A stretch of 64,000 nt of DNA from the NCBI RefSeq assembly GCF_002105155.1, contig NW_019029061.1, positions 29,152 to 93,151 of the forward strand. The letters are read 5' to 3'. Under the pieces are notes generated by a model that was not told where the DNA came from, did not search any database, and was given only the letters and a program-made list of their open reading frames with translations. How positions within the stretch are numbered: the first letter of the stretch is position 1; every line of letters starts with the position of its first letter. The DNA comes from Lobosporangium transversale. Taxonomy: Eukaryota; Mortierellomycota; Mortierellomycetes; Mortierellales; Mortierellaceae. Of the stretch, positions 13,778-26,805 are shown one piece after another. The position numbers were made by a program, and so were the translations under genes.

Positions 13778-15561
13778 TCAGTTGAAGCTTATTGTCTGGT
13801 CGTTGGGCTCGTCCAATGATTTGATTCCTTCTTCGGAAAATGAATAAAATGAAGCGGAAGAAGAGGAAGGAGAGGAAGCAGAGGAGGAAGGGGAAGAGGA
13901 ATAGATGGTTGATGTTGATAAGGCTCTCCTTTTTGAGACTGATAATTCCTCCACACCAGGATGAGAGAAAATTGTTTTGCCAGAGAGCGGAGGTTGAAGT
14001 GGCTGTTGCTGTTCTTGCTGCTGCTGTCTTTCTTGCTGACAATCCAAGTGCACGGATTTTCTCTCAATGTTCGGTAATGGAACAACGGAGACATTTAAAC
14101 TCCAATCATATCGGGAATGTATCTCGTTCGGATTACTGTTGTCATCAAAGTCGGTCGTCATCGGATCTGATCCAGACCCTATCGTGGTTACCGAGGAAGG
14201 GGGAGATGACTGTAATGAATAGCACGATTGTTCAGAAATAGGCTCCAAGTCAGAGACCATGCTCCCCATACTGGGATATCGATATCGGTCTGGCACTGCT
14301 GCTGATACTGAAGTCCGACGAAGGAAAACATCCATTTCTGTGTCGGTAGGAGTGTTACTTATAAAGTAAGCTGACGATGACGACGACAGCGATGGTGATA
14401 ATGGTGACGATCTGGATATGAACGATACTGGTGGGCGAAGAGGGTCGATAGTAAGAGGCTCGTTCGAAATAATTTGTAAAGCAGAGGCTGTTTCTTCAGA
14501 TGCTGTAGTAGTTTCGCGATCCGTTATCATTTGCAACTTCTTATGGATCATCATTAGAGGGAAACAAGAGTCCTGGGCCTCAAGATCGCTGTGAGAAACT
14601 GTCGGATTTATAGACCCGATTACAGGTATGGCGTCAGTCGTAATTGAATTGAGATTGGAGTTGAGATATCCTATTGCATGCTCTTCAGGCCAAGGCATTT
14701 TGAAAGTGGCGATCAGCTCATGGTTGTTATTCCATCCTTGCTTCTGCTGCTGTTGTTGTCCGAAAAAGAACAGGCGAGAAGGAGACGACAGAACCTGTTG
14801 AGTCCCTCTCATCGGTGTGGTGACTCTTGGGCTTGCAGCTGGAGATTCGAACTTGACTTGCGGCTGATGCTTCAGCGCGTTCGTTTGGATATATGGCAAA
14901 GGTAATGATTCGTTATGCTTTTGTTGCACAGGCGTAGCCCTCTCCGATAGCGACATCTGATAACCACCTTCATGGCCGTTAGTATCGTCACCACCGCTAA
15001 CGTTTCCATCATTATTGGAGCTGATGTCTTTGTTGACATTCATTCGCCCTTCGTTTAAGGAGACCTCATGCGCAACAGCCAACACTGACAGCGTTCTGCG
15101 ATGTCGTCTTGCTAAAACGCCTTTGTAACTCGATGTCCCATAGACATAACCAGGAAGCGAGCTACAACTTCCATTGCTATGCAGTGCTCTAGATACATTA
15201 GAAGAAGAGCATGAGATAGCAGAGCTAGATGCTGATCCAATGCTCCCGACAATAGACCTTCGAGGCCTCATCCCATAACTGGGGACACTATTGAATCTGG
15301 AAGCCATACTCAAACTACGGCCGATCCTGCGCTGCTGAAGGACGTTGTACATATCTACAATCCTGGCCGCAGAAGGCGTGGTGTACGTCCCTTCGGGGAC
15401 ACAACTACTCTCTTGACCACAATTGGTTTCTATAGGTGGATTGGAACTGCTCTCGCTTCTACTGCTATAACCTCCAAATGTAGCATAATATTCTGCTTGT
15501 AGCATTTGTTTACGTTCTTTGGATGAAATGTTCAGCGTTCGACCCATCGAGTATTCCAACA

Positions 15562-15594
<33 letters not shown>

Positions 15595-18136
15595 GCTGCT
15601 GCTGCTGTTGCTGCTGCTGCTGTTCAAACTGATCTTGAATTAATCCAGCTCCCCTTCTTCGATTTATAAATGGAAACCGTCTTGATGGAGTTATTGTTGG
15701 TGCTGTTGTGTCTATGACCGCCACAGGAGAATGCTCATTATTGGATTGAATGTTCAGCAGCTCTTCTGGGCGTGTAGCCGTCTTCTGTATCTGTCGTTGC
15801 TGTAGTTGTGGATATTCTGTCCATTTCAAGCCTTCCAACCCTAATGTAGCTTCATGTCCTAGAGGATTTGCAAAGTAAGATGAGGAAACACTGGGGTCTT
15901 TGCAATGTTCCCATCCAAATAAATCTTCGTCTTCCTCTACTACTTCATCATCAACCAGATGAATATGAGATGCCATGGACTCTGAGAACAGAGAAAGGAT
16001 GTAGGTAAATATAGTGAGGCCTATGAAGACATAGATGTTCCAGAACTCAATGGACCCAGGTTCTTCAGGGACATAGTCTCCAAATCCTATTGTAGTGAGG
16101 GTCACATACTGGAAAAAAAAAAAAAGGAAAAAAAAAAAAAATCGGTCAGTTAGTCAAATCTGAGACAGGAGAGGCATTTTTTAGTATCATTAATAAATAA
16201 TTAAATAAAAAAAATGTTTACACAAAAGTAGAGTGACTCGAGGAATGACCACTTCTCAAATGCGCAGAAGACTCCAGCGCCTCCAAACCAGAGAACAAGC
16301 CAGATGCTGACCATCCTCATGATCATCTTGCGTTTCACGGTTCGTTTGACTTGTTGTTCTTCTTCCAACCGAGCCATTGAAAACGACAAATCCTTTTCAC
16401 CCATCCGAGTTCGAACTCGGGCCATATGACCTGGCCGAGAAAAAGTTTCAACCAAATGCCAATGGAATTGTTCAACGACTGCGTTCCGGAGTGATATTAT
16501 GAAGAATCCTGTGGCACTGACCCCCAACAGACCGTAAAAGAAAAAGAAGACTCGACCTAAAACTGAACTCGGACTGAGATTTCCATAACCTGAGATTCAA
16601 GTGTTTAAATGAGGAAGAATATACTGGGATGACGATTAGTTTCTGGCAAGTTCTCAATCACAAAGTATGTATTGTAGACCACAATATATGGTAGGAGTAT
16701 GGTGAAGAAGAGAAAAAAAAAAAAAAAAAAAAAAAAATGGAACATACCGATGGTGGAGAAAGAAACTATACAGAAATTAATGGCCTGATCAAACGTCCAT
16801 TCTTCAAGCAGAGAGTATATGGTCGCTCCAATAATAATGACAATAGTCATCATGAACGAAGATATGATCAATGCCTTGAGTGTGGCTGACAATCCAGCGG
16901 AGGGAAATCCACGCCACCAATCGATAGTCAGCATAATGGCCACAATGACCGATAGAACCACAGCGATCACACAAGCAAGGAACCCATGAGAGTATTGTGT
17001 CCCTGGCAATAAACTGTGGGAGACAAGGAACGAAGACATGGCGGCGATACAGAACGCAGCTAGAGATCCATAAACCCATTATAAACCTCCCAGAAGTGTT
17101 AGTCTTTTTTTTTTATTTTTATTTTTTACTTTAACTCTCTTCTGAAATACCCTTTACCTTGAAAATATGTACAGATCACAGGCGTTTTTTTTAACCACGT
17201 CATTTTATCCATGATTCTTAAGGTCACGCCTAGGCAGCTCATCAAGGTAAATCCAATCGCCAGTCCTAAAAACCATCGTTCTCTTCTGGTGATGAGACCC
17301 CATTGTGCTAAATCTTCCCTGTCGCCCTTTTCAGCTTTATCATCACTAGGTGCTGATTCAATCCAGGCTGTATCTGCAAAGCAGCGAACGGTCGTCAGGA
17401 TCGTGTACGCCTGGAAAACTGCGACCATCAAATAGGGTCCTGCTCTCTCCAGTTTAGGATGTGACATTGAAGAATCTATTCCTCCCAAGAATGAATGAGA
17501 AGGCTCGATGATGGAAGACGATGTCATTGACGATGGATATGGTGACGAACGTTGATGTTGTTGTCGGTATCGATATCGCTGCCGTTGTTGTCGTTCATCC
17601 TTTTGTAGGTTGTCATTCTGTTGACGAGTTAAATAATCTGGATATGCAAGTCCTCCTACTGCCATTCCTCCTGGCCCAAAGTCGAGACTTAAAAAGCTAC
17701 TGCCACTCAATCTGGACTTTGAGCTCCTCTTCTTATCTGATTGAAAAGCGGTTTGTAGGTACGCATGACGATTGTTATTGCTGTTATTGTCAAGAGAAGG
17801 CCCTCCTTTTCCTCCTTCGTGTTCTCCTCTTCCACCTCCACCTCCACTCCTTCTGTTTCCTATTCTATCACTCTCAACAAGAGGGGATGCTCGACTAAGT
17901 CTGGGCATGACATGGATAGCTTGAAGATCGATGTTCTTTTCATCTTCATGGACTTTCGGCCCAAACTCGATTGTGTTGTCAACGGGACAGTGTCCTTCTT
18001 GGAGCGTTAGTGTGAGAGGAGACAATAAAGCCGTGAAACCACTACCGTCGTTGTTGGTGGTGTTGTCCTTGACGTTAACATTATCATCACTCCCATGGTT
18101 TTTTTCATTCCTGATTTCAGAAAACATTATCGACAT
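13778..18136 (-). CDS. TOK1: TOK1-type two-pore outward-rectifier potassium channel, 1329 aa
   Basis: Four exons: 18136-17158, 17059-16748, 16589-16222 and 16108-13778. All junctions are GT-AG and the total is exactly 1330 codons. A low-complexity N-terminus (1-240) precedes about eight membrane spans and two pore loops, the fungal TOK layout. Pore 1 carries SFSTIGYGN (TIG at 429-431, split by intron 2). Pore 2 carries VTLTTIGFGD (T559-D564). Both are K+ selectivity-filter signatures; the second has Phe in place of Tyr. Spans include FLACVIAVVLSVIVAIML and EFWNIYVFIGLTIFTYILSL. The protein should sit in the plasma membrane and pass K+ outward on depolarisation. The cytosolic tail (about 700 residues) is unusually long, Ser-rich, and contains a poly-Gln tract encoded at about 15556-15620. 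It is convergent with the PAS-like gene, 425 bp apart. Confidence 0.93.
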
Positions 18137-18559
18137 CTTTTTGACACGCTCCCCTTTTTTTTTTTTAAAGGAATTTTTTCTTTTTGAGCAATGAGGATTT
18201 TTTTAAGTTGGTCAAAATATATATCAAAATAGGAGCCGAATAAAGCCCGTCATGCAACATGGCAGTTTTTTTGTTATTATTAGTGCAGGGAAAGAGATCA
18301 GAGTAGAAAAGTACTCTTTCCTTCTTTCTTTTTTTGATGAATGCGCGTTCGGTATGGAGAACAACAAGTAAAGCAGTGGTGATCAAGATTTGAATCAGGG
18401 ACAAAAAAAAACTTTTGGAGACACAAAAAAAAAAAAAAAAATTAACTTTAAAGGAATAGCGCGGGGAAGCACAGACGACGTTGCAATTGTCGTTGCAGTT
18501 GCAATTGGGGAAGAGGGGAACACAGGGGAAGATCGCGAGAAAAATGTAAAAAAATATAA

Positions 18560-18725
18560 TGATTTTAAGAATAGTAAAATAAAGAATAGTAAAATAAAGA
18601 ATAGTAAAATAAAGAAATTGAAAATTAAGAGTAGATTGAATTGAGTGGAGGGTGGTAATAGTGAGTGGAGAATGAAGAATGAATGGAGAATGAATGGAGA
18701 ATGAATGGAGAATGAAGAATAGTAA
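18560..18725. repeat. two short tandem repeats upstream of the channel gene
   Basis: AAGAATAGTAAAAT is repeated three times at about 18566-18612. GAATGGAGAAT is then repeated about four times at 18662-18716. Both lie between the channel start codon (18136) and the stop codon of the next gene (19169). Confidence 0.8.
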
Positions 18726-18839
18726 ATGTACGAATGAATTCCTTAAAGTTAAGGAGGAATAAAATCATGACATGAAGAAGCCAGGAGATATTGACAAACA
18801 CACCAGACACCAAGATGTGCAGTACATGTATTCAATACA

Positions 18840-18875
<36 letters not shown>

Positions 18876-19168
18876 TCCTATGCATAGATCTACAAAAAAT
18901 AAAAAAAAAATATTTATATCTCCCTCATCTCAATAGTCATCAAATGCAATGGGGAAATGGACCCTTGGCCATTGACCTATAGCAGTAGCAGCAACAAACA
19001 TGAGCCCCATGTATAAAAGGAGAAGTATATCCAACCATGTGTTCCTCATTGTCTCTATCTATGCTGCTTTCTGAATTGGAGATGAACAGAAAATGTCCAT
19101 TCATCTCCCATTTATTTTTGTCTTGTGGACAATAAATTAACAGGAATGAGCAGAACCTAAGGTAGATC

Positions 19169-22100
19169 TTAATCTCTGTCCTTACCATCCTTATCATCCT
19201 TCTCGTTGCTAGCAACAATGTTTATATCCACACTCCCAAGGAGAGTCTCTGACACATGATCGACGCCATTAGAAATAGTCTTTGCCTCCGCCACCTTTTT
19301 TTCTAAAGCATTGTCATCTTCAGCATTCTGACCGTGCTCTTGGTCTCGTTTTGCCTTGTTGCTCCTCGGAACAGAAGCAGTAGTATCAATATCCGCTGAG
19401 GAGGATGAATGATTACTAGACGTTCCTTCCTTGAATGCACTCGAAAGGGATGCATTCGATGCTTTCGAAATCAATGATGACGCCGACCCAGCAGGTCCTG
19501 CTACAGAAATGACACCTCCAGCGATTCTACGCCGAGATCTTTTAGTGCGATTGTCATTAGATTCTCCTCCACCTGGACTCTTGTCGGCAGTTATGCCTGG
19601 ATTGTCTTCGCCCGCTAGTCTGAGATTAGCTGGTCCTTCTTCCCCTTCCTTAACCTTTGTAGGATTATCCTGCTTGCCCTCTTCAGGACCATCTATCGAC
19701 AAGGGCAACGATGTAGATTGAAGTAAACTCTCTTGATCCTCCTCTGCTCCAGCCTGCTCATTCCTCTCAGGCTTTAAAAGACTTGCTCCCAATCCGAATG
19801 GCTTCTTATCACTGTCCTTATTGTTGACCTCCACCTCTGAATTGTGTGCTTCTGCCGGGTCCTGGATAGATACTTTCTGTTCTAAAATGTTGCTGTTTGA
19901 GTCAGACTCATTATGTTCATTACTACTAGCTTCATTTTCATTCTGATCCAAGCTGATAGGATTGAGATCCGATTGTTCCACAACTGGCTTCGCGCTAGTG
20001 GCTACATTCTTCATCTCCTCATGGTTGACTAATGATTCCTTAGCTCTAGAAGCAATAGCATCAGGATGAGCATCAGATTCGTCCAATACAAGACTGGATT
20101 TAGAGCTACACGTGGTCAAAAGCGGTCGCGTAGGGGGACTGAAGCCAGTTGTCGTTTGTACATCTTGTGTTTTTTCCCCAGCATTTTCAGATTGACTTGA
20201 GCGATCTGTGTGGATTTTACGTCGCCTTCCTTTGCCAATAAAATTAGGAGATATGGAAAGTAATGATGATGATGATGATGATGGCGATGTTGACAATGAC
20301 TCCGCAGATCTGGTAGCCATATAAGTCATAAATGGGCTACTGGAAGAGGCTGAAGCAGATACCAAGATAGTGTTAGAGGGTAGTGCATTTAGTTTTGCAG
20401 CACTTAGATCAGCAAGCTCATCCTTGTCAACATGGCTCAGCGTTGTACGATCGAGCGTATTTTCATTAAAAAGTTCGGCCGAGTTCTTCTCCTGCTGCGT
20501 TTTTTGCGCTGGCTCATCCTTTCCAGGTAATGTGCTAGAGTCAGAGGCTGTCTTTCTTTGATCCTCCACAGGTTCTGATAGTTGACCGACACTCTGTAAT
20601 TGCCGTCGCAAACTTTCAAGAGACAGTAAAGACGAAGTTGCGGGGCCAGTGGTAGTTGAGAGTTTCACTGAAGGCTGGTCGTCATCAAAATTAAACTGGT
20701 CTTCCTCACTTCCTTGTTGGAAAGGCTCAAACTTCCTGCCAGTGCTAAATACTCGATCTTCATTGTCCTGTGGCTCGTCTATGTCGCTTTCTTCCTCCCC
20801 CTTCAAATCTTGGTTTGCCAGAGTGTCCACCGATTCAAGTTCTTCTATATGATTTTTGGATTCATGAACCAGACCTTTGACCTGAGCAAGTAGGTTGTTG
20901 ATTTCATCAGTGTCATCATTCCCACCCTGTAAATCCTTCGCCTTGCCTTTGCCCTTATCCACTGTGGTCAGTTTTTGGAAGAAATCGCCTCCGCCATCTT
21001 CTTGATCACTATCAGAGTGGTCGTTAGGGTTGATCCCTAGGAACTGTAAAACATCTTGTGATCGTCCTGGAGATCCCGAGTTATCTTGTTTGTCTCCAAT
21101 CTTGCTAAAGCTGGCGCTGCCGTCATCGTCTGAACTAAGATCGTCAAAAAGTCCTTTGCTATCATTGCTATCATCGTTCAAAAGCTCACTCATAATATCG
21201 TTGATCTCTGTCTCTGAGACAGGAGCTCTTGGCAAAGCTGGTCGAGATGGCTTAGGCACTAAAGGTTCTAGGTCATGCTCTGGAGCAACAACATGTTCGA
21301 AAGAATCATTCTGCACGTTATCTCCGGATAAGGACGTCGACTCATCGCTGTCTTCATTATTCAAAGGCGTTTCATAGCAAGGTAGCTCTTCACCGTTGAA
21401 TAAAGGCTCAATTTCAAGACTCTCATCAATTAATTGTTGTTTGTTGAGGAAAGGGCGCGAGAGGAGCCAGTGGTGAAGAGTAATATCTCCATTGCCCAAA
21501 GAGGCCAAGTCCAAGATCGGAGTTAGAGGTAACTTCATACCATCAATCTGGACTGGTTCACGGTGTTTGGTGTTTCCGTTATGAAATTTTGATGACTTAT
21601 CATCCATATCCTGACGGTCAAAGGAGCTTGATCCATTGGTTCTACATTGATTCAAAAGCGCTGATACTGCTGACAGCTTGCGTGCTCCTGGAGCTGAAAG
21701 GACGATATCACTTGATCCTCCTGTCGACTCTTGTCCTGTGAGGTATGAGTTGATAATGGATTTAACTTCGTCCATATGGTACCTCATCCAAGGAATAGCT
21801 ATTAGTGCTCCTTTTCCAACATCTTGAAACGAATCCAGTTTCTGCATGAGCGTGTCTTTATAACACTGTACGTTATCCTGTGCCCGATAAATCGACACTA
21901 ATCGCTTGAAGCTTTCCTTTGTCTTAGAGTTGACTCCGGACCACGATTTGTGCATTCGCTTAATCTCCGGGCTGGTAAGCGCCTTCATGATTGCCATAAA
22001 GCTGTTGAAGTTCCTATAAACATTCAGTAGGATATTGGCTACTTTGATCATATGTACCACTGCATTGGTATGTATTGGAGTATGGCCCTTAGCTGGTGCG

Positions 22101-23245
22101 GGGCTTCCGTTAGTTGAAGAATTGCGATGGGTATTCCAATCCATAAGCAGAAGATGAGCGACACTATGGACGATATATATCTCAAAATCGATGCAACGTT
22201 GAGAGGGAGATGATTTACGATCAGCACGAACGAGATCTTTTGGAATAGCAATCTCCTTAAAGAGCTGTGTGTCAATAATCGTTAGCTGCCTAGCTATCAT
22301 ATCAGGATCCCATGAGGTGATGGTTGAAGCCGCAACGGACTGAATTTGGACATTAATTGCATCTACTTTGGTTTGTTGAATTCGTTTATCTTCAGTCAGT
22401 CGTCTTAAGGTAGCCAAGCCGTGGGAGCCGCTACTTGACCCTTGTTTTGCCTGCTCGAACTTTTGGGTGGCCTGTGAGAGCGCATACGAATTCAAGAGGT
22501 ACTGTCTTGTTAGAGGCGAGATAGGGATCATCGGTATATTCTTCTTGGTCCTTTTGTTGAGCGGTGATGTCGTGGCAACTGAACGTTGGGAAATGCGTGA
22601 AGAGGCAAGGCCTGAGCGACCTTGTGTCGATTGCAGTGGTGAAGCATTAGGTCTAGATTGCTTGGACGCGACAGAGTTGGATGATACAGTTCTTGAAGGT
22701 AGTTTTGTTATGGCTATTGTAGGGGTTTTGGCTTGGTCCATAATATCCTTAATCCTGCGTAAAATTTCTTGGGCATGAGCAAAGAGCTGGGTATAATTAG
22801 CAGGGCTTGACACAACTGTGTCTAATGGATGAAAATATCATGAAAACACAGTATATAATATATGCGTAAAAAAATTAGATGTTGCAAGATCTATGCTGCT
22901 TGCCTGTCTGCATCCTTTGATATCTTATGTAATCTAATCTACCTTGGTTTTTGAAGACAACCTGCGTTCCTAAAATCCGCAAGATGATCCCATGTGCTTC
23001 CACATATGTCGCATATGCACTCTGTTGTTTGTTCCCAAATATCAGTTTCAGTTTGTAGAGAACAATGGTTATTCGTCTGCGATAATACAAGTCGCCATTG
23101 TCATATTAAAGGAAGCAGAATTCATTCTGCCTGACGATTATGTATAAAAGGGAAAGTAGACTTCTCATACCTTTAAATCGCCCGAGTCTTGTTGTATCTT
23201 GGCGTCCTTAAGCAAGGACGCGTATTTTGTCATGTCGGATTCCAT
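19169..23245 (-). CDS. RasGEF (CDC25-homology) domain protein, about 1250 aa
   Basis: The main exon is 22821-19169. An upstream exon at about 23076-22943 joins it in phase through donor GTAGAT (codon Q-D). A likely first exon at 23245-23171 begins MESDMTKYASLLKDAK. Exons 1 and 2 do not join in phase with any acceptor I can see, so the 5' end is uncertain. The GEF region follows at about DPDMIARQLTIIDTQLFKEI and includes RCIDFEIYIVHSVAHLLL, NFNSFMAIMKALTSPEIKR, FKRLVSIYRAQDNVQCY and LIAIPWMRYHMDEVK. These are the ordered conserved blocks of CDC25-type exchange factors that load Ras with GTP. The C-terminal ~750 residues are acidic, Ser-rich and probably disordered, with motifs such as DDSNDSKGLFDDLSSDDDG. 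No SH3, PH or RasGEF-N module is visible. Its stop lies about 1 kb before the channel start on the same strand. Confidence 0.8.
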
Positions 23246-23840
23246 GATGGCTTTGGGAATGATGAGTGTCTCGCTTTGTCCTTACGATGAGTTGCCGGGC
23301 TCCGTTATTCGAATTTCGTGAAAAATGTAGTTGCTAATGCCAAAGAGACGAAATGGCAGTAAAAAGTAAAGAGGGGAAAAAAAGGGGTCGAGGCTTTTTT
23401 TTTTTTTTTTTTTTTTTTTTGGCTCAAGGGGCATTCTGTTGTTCGTGATGGACGCGCGATTAGTGATAAAAGTTTTCTATCGCCATGCAAAGGTTTCTGT
23501 ATTCAACAGTTGAACAGCGGGCATCGACCACAACAGATAGGCAGTAAGATCTTGTTTGCTTGGCTCTGGCCTCAATCTGCTCTCAGGTCTTTTACATCTT
23601 TACTCATCTTTTTTCTCCATATCCAACCTCAACAATACTAAACCCATTGTCTTTGGTCACCACTTGATCACACTGACGGAAGGGTCCGCCCTTGAACGCT
23701 AGAATATCCTCACTCGAGCCTATCACGATGATATCCACTTAATGTTCACTCATGTTCTGTGGGTAAAAGCTCGTGGCCATGAAGACCCAAAAATCCAAAA
23801 AGTTACGGCGTATCGACTTCACTTAACTTATTGGAAAATG
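23246..23840. other. spacer without a recognised gene
   Basis: About 600 bp between the RasGEF start and the region downstream of the Hsp70-like gene. It contains a T22 run at 23398-23420. No coding or RNA signal recognised. Confidence 0.6.
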
Positions 23841-23845
23841 ACTGA

Positions 23846-24012
23846 TTCACTTGAATCGATTCAGATGGAAAGTCCTTTCAGACGATATCCTCCATAAAGC
23901 TGTTAAATCCAGAGCAATGTTGCCAGTGGGTTCAAAATCCAGGTCCGTATTATGGTCTGAAGGTGCTTCGGAAAAAATCCATATTGCCATTGTTGTCAAT
24001 AATAGGTCTAAG
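23846..24012 (-). pseudogene. possible detached C-terminal piece of the Hsp70-like gene
   Basis: On the minus strand an open stretch reads IFSEAPSDHNTDLDFEPTGN and continues IALDLTALWRISSERTFHLN before a stop. It resembles the beta-rich C-terminal segment that follows the ATPase domain in HSPA12-like fungal proteins (a turn with a D/E-rich strand, then G.I.LDL). It starts just after a plausible acceptor (CTCCTCTTAG at about 24012). I could not join it in frame to the exon ending at 24265 without stops, so I list it as a fragment. Confidence 0.25.
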
Positions 24013-24264
24013 AGGAGATTCAGCAGTGGGGAAGCTCTAATGAACATGGTTCAGATACGATTTGAAATTCATGTCACTGTCCATACAATCAGGACTCATG
24101 AGCGAAGAGTTTGAGATTGAAGCTCTAACTAAAACCGGATCAGAGGTATGTCGAGAGACAAGATCAATGAAAGTACTAATGAGTGCTCTTCGTTGTTGTC
24201 TCCTAAGGAGCAGTAGAAAAACCACACTTCTTTCATTTGGCATTCGCTCTTTATTTTTCTATGT

Positions 24265-26805
24265 TTACAGGAATGCCTTGGATTGTTGTGCTGCGCTTTT
24301 GAGACCATAGATTACTGCACCTCTTGCAACCGCCAGCTCTGCCTTTTGAACCATAACAAACTTCTGGATCATACCCTTGCCAACATGTGCGCCTGGATTT
24401 TCTTCTGTTTCAATCGCCGCCAGCACCAACTTGTTATAAAGATATTTGTTGGATCCAAGTCCTCCTACTAGGAACATGACAGCGCATACAGGGTGAACTT
24501 TGGACTGCTCCCAGATCAAGTTCTGAATTCGTTGGATGACTGGATCAAATACCTCTTCGCACAATTCCTTCCCACTCAGCGACATGTATTCGTCCTCCAT
24601 CCAGCTCGGTGCAGGGCTCAACTCGCTGACGTCCAATCCCATAGGCACCAAGATATGTTTAACCTCGTCAACGGCATTTGCATCAAATTGTGATTTAATC
24701 TCATCAAAGCCTTCCAGCAATGTCTCGAATGCCTTTTGTCGCTGAGGCTTCGCATCAATATCCAATCCTGTTAGGCGCCTGAGAACCAAATCCTTGAACC
24801 TTCGATCTAACATGACGGATCCACAATCTTCGGCATGTGAACTTGATAGACGCACAAACTGGCGTACTCCTAATGAATCATCTACACGGAACGCAGTAAC
24901 ATGTGTGGTCAGACCACCAGCATCACATATCATAAAGATGTCGCTATCCCGTAGAGACTCAAATTCGATACAGTGTTCTCGACAATATGTCGCTGCTGCT
25001 TCTGCCTCAGTGATGACCGTCATATTGGGTGCTGGTGTTTGTAAAATCACGCCTGCTTCCACATAGCATCTTAAAACTAATTCTCGAGTCGGCAATGTCC
25101 ATGCCTGTGGGACTGTAATGCAGTAATGCATGGGAATGGATTCTGCAGAGAGAACCTGAGTTTTGTTGACTTCTTCAACGAGATGTTGGTGAACACTCCT
25201 AATATACTGTGTAAAGACATCTGTCAAATATAAGCCCTGCTCGAGACGTCCACGTGCACCCTGATCAAAAAGCTGTAATTTATAGTCCCGAATGAGGACT
25301 TTATCGGTCTTTGAGCGTTTGTAACTTGATAGAGCAGAGGAGCCCCAATCCAGGAGTGATTTACCCTCGGTTGTTTTGTATAAGCTGACCGTTGGGACCT
25401 TGGCATATGCACTCAAATGCTTCGGCCTTTGAGGGAATAGTGTTTTAGTGGTGGTGAGTATGTTGTGTATAAGAGAATGCGGGAGATCAAAATCGACGTT
25501 ATTTCATGACTCCTTTAAAGAATTTGTCCTTACCATTTCACAATGTCAATCATCTCACCATCGTTCTGGTGAGAGTAGGATACACCTGTGAAAGTATTTC
25601 CAAAGTCAATACCAACAACTATTCCTGCTTGCTTTGGAGTCCTGAGTTTCCATTCTGATGAGCTCTTGGCTCTTTCGTGGATACTGACCATCTTGCCGTC
25701 CTTAGTCACATCCATGTCCTCGCTCCAAAAGTCTGCCAGTAGCGTATTGGTCCTTTGCTTGATCTACAGCAAATTTCAAATGAATTGTCCGTTCAGGTTT
25801 CCCCTCGGATCCAATAAAAATCAAGAAAAAAAAAGTTTGTCATCTTACATGTATCCGAGGGACGGGGCGTTCAAGAAGTGCTTTGGTTCTAAGAGGATTT
25901 TTAATGATGCTTGGCGGGCCTGCAGCTGTGGAGTAGTAAAGGACAAATCAACTGTTAATTGATAAAAATAACAAACGTACAACTTTTTTTTTTTTTTTTT
26001 TTTTTTCAGGCATTAATATGTAACTGCTTTATTTTGGCTTACCTATCAGAATCGGTCTCATATTTCCAACCAAGGGTAATCTTGCCAATCCAGGGGAAGA
26101 AATGATCTTGGCGTTACCAACAGAGATTGATGCTGGAGGACGCATCACGATCGGTGGCCGGATGATGGTCCCATTTGCAGAGAGGACGTTGAATCCCGGA
26201 ACAGCTGGAAGGATCGTAGGAGTCCCAAGCACATAACCCGGCGGCAAAGATATATTTTGCGCATTTGCGTTTATGGACCCTGCATGGCCAGCATTGAAGT
26301 GAGGTTGAGATTGAGAAGTGAAAGAAGCTTGAGTCGCAAGCTGAGGCCTCAGTTGTTGTGCTGTTGTTTGTACTCCAACAACCCCAGCTGCAACTGTACC
26401 TGTGGGCTTAATATGGGCAGCAGAAACAGCTGGAGCAGTACTTACCCCAGATACAGGAGCATAGTATTGCTGTTGCTGTACATTATTATGCGAGGGTGAG
26501 ATATGAGTTAGTGGATGAACAGGATATATCTGTTGTACTTGCTGATGTTGCTGCAGAGGGGTAGAGCCTGGAGCAACGGTATAAATAGGACGAGCATTGA
26601 TGGGCTGAATCGGTTGTTGTTGCTGTTGTTGTTGAAGCGGATGATGGGTATACGGCAATGGTTGCTGTTGATGAGTGGAGGAGGAAGAGGAGGAGGGAGG
26701 GTTTTGGATATGCGATTGGTGTTTCAGTTGCATCTGGGCAAACTGGGTGTATGGAACAGCCACGTTGACGGGCTGTGCCTGGGGTCGAGGTTGTTGGTAC
26801 ATCAT
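24265..26805 (-). CDS. HSPA12-like Hsp70 ATPase fused to a Gln-rich N-terminus, 741 aa
   Basis: Four exons: 26805-26043, 25919-25849, 25763-25534 and 25426-24265. All junctions keep phase and give 742 codons. Residues 1-254 are a Gln/Pro/Ala-rich low-complexity region (poly-Gln near 60-70). Residues 255-294 form a conserved-looking linker (NPLRTKALLERPVPRIHIKQ, then LLADFWSED). Residues 325-741 are an actin-like Hsp70 ATPase of the HSPA12 type: phosphate-1 GIVVGIDFGNTFTG (325-338), phosphate-2 ICDAGG (about 521-526), adenosine motif VGGLGSNKYL (675-684). These residues bind and hydrolyse ATP. The reading frame stops right after GLKSAAQQSKAFL, so the C-terminal beta segment usual in this family is missing unless more exons exist downstream (donor GTAAAC overlaps the stop codon). 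An in-frame TAA precedes the start ATG. Confidence 0.8.
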
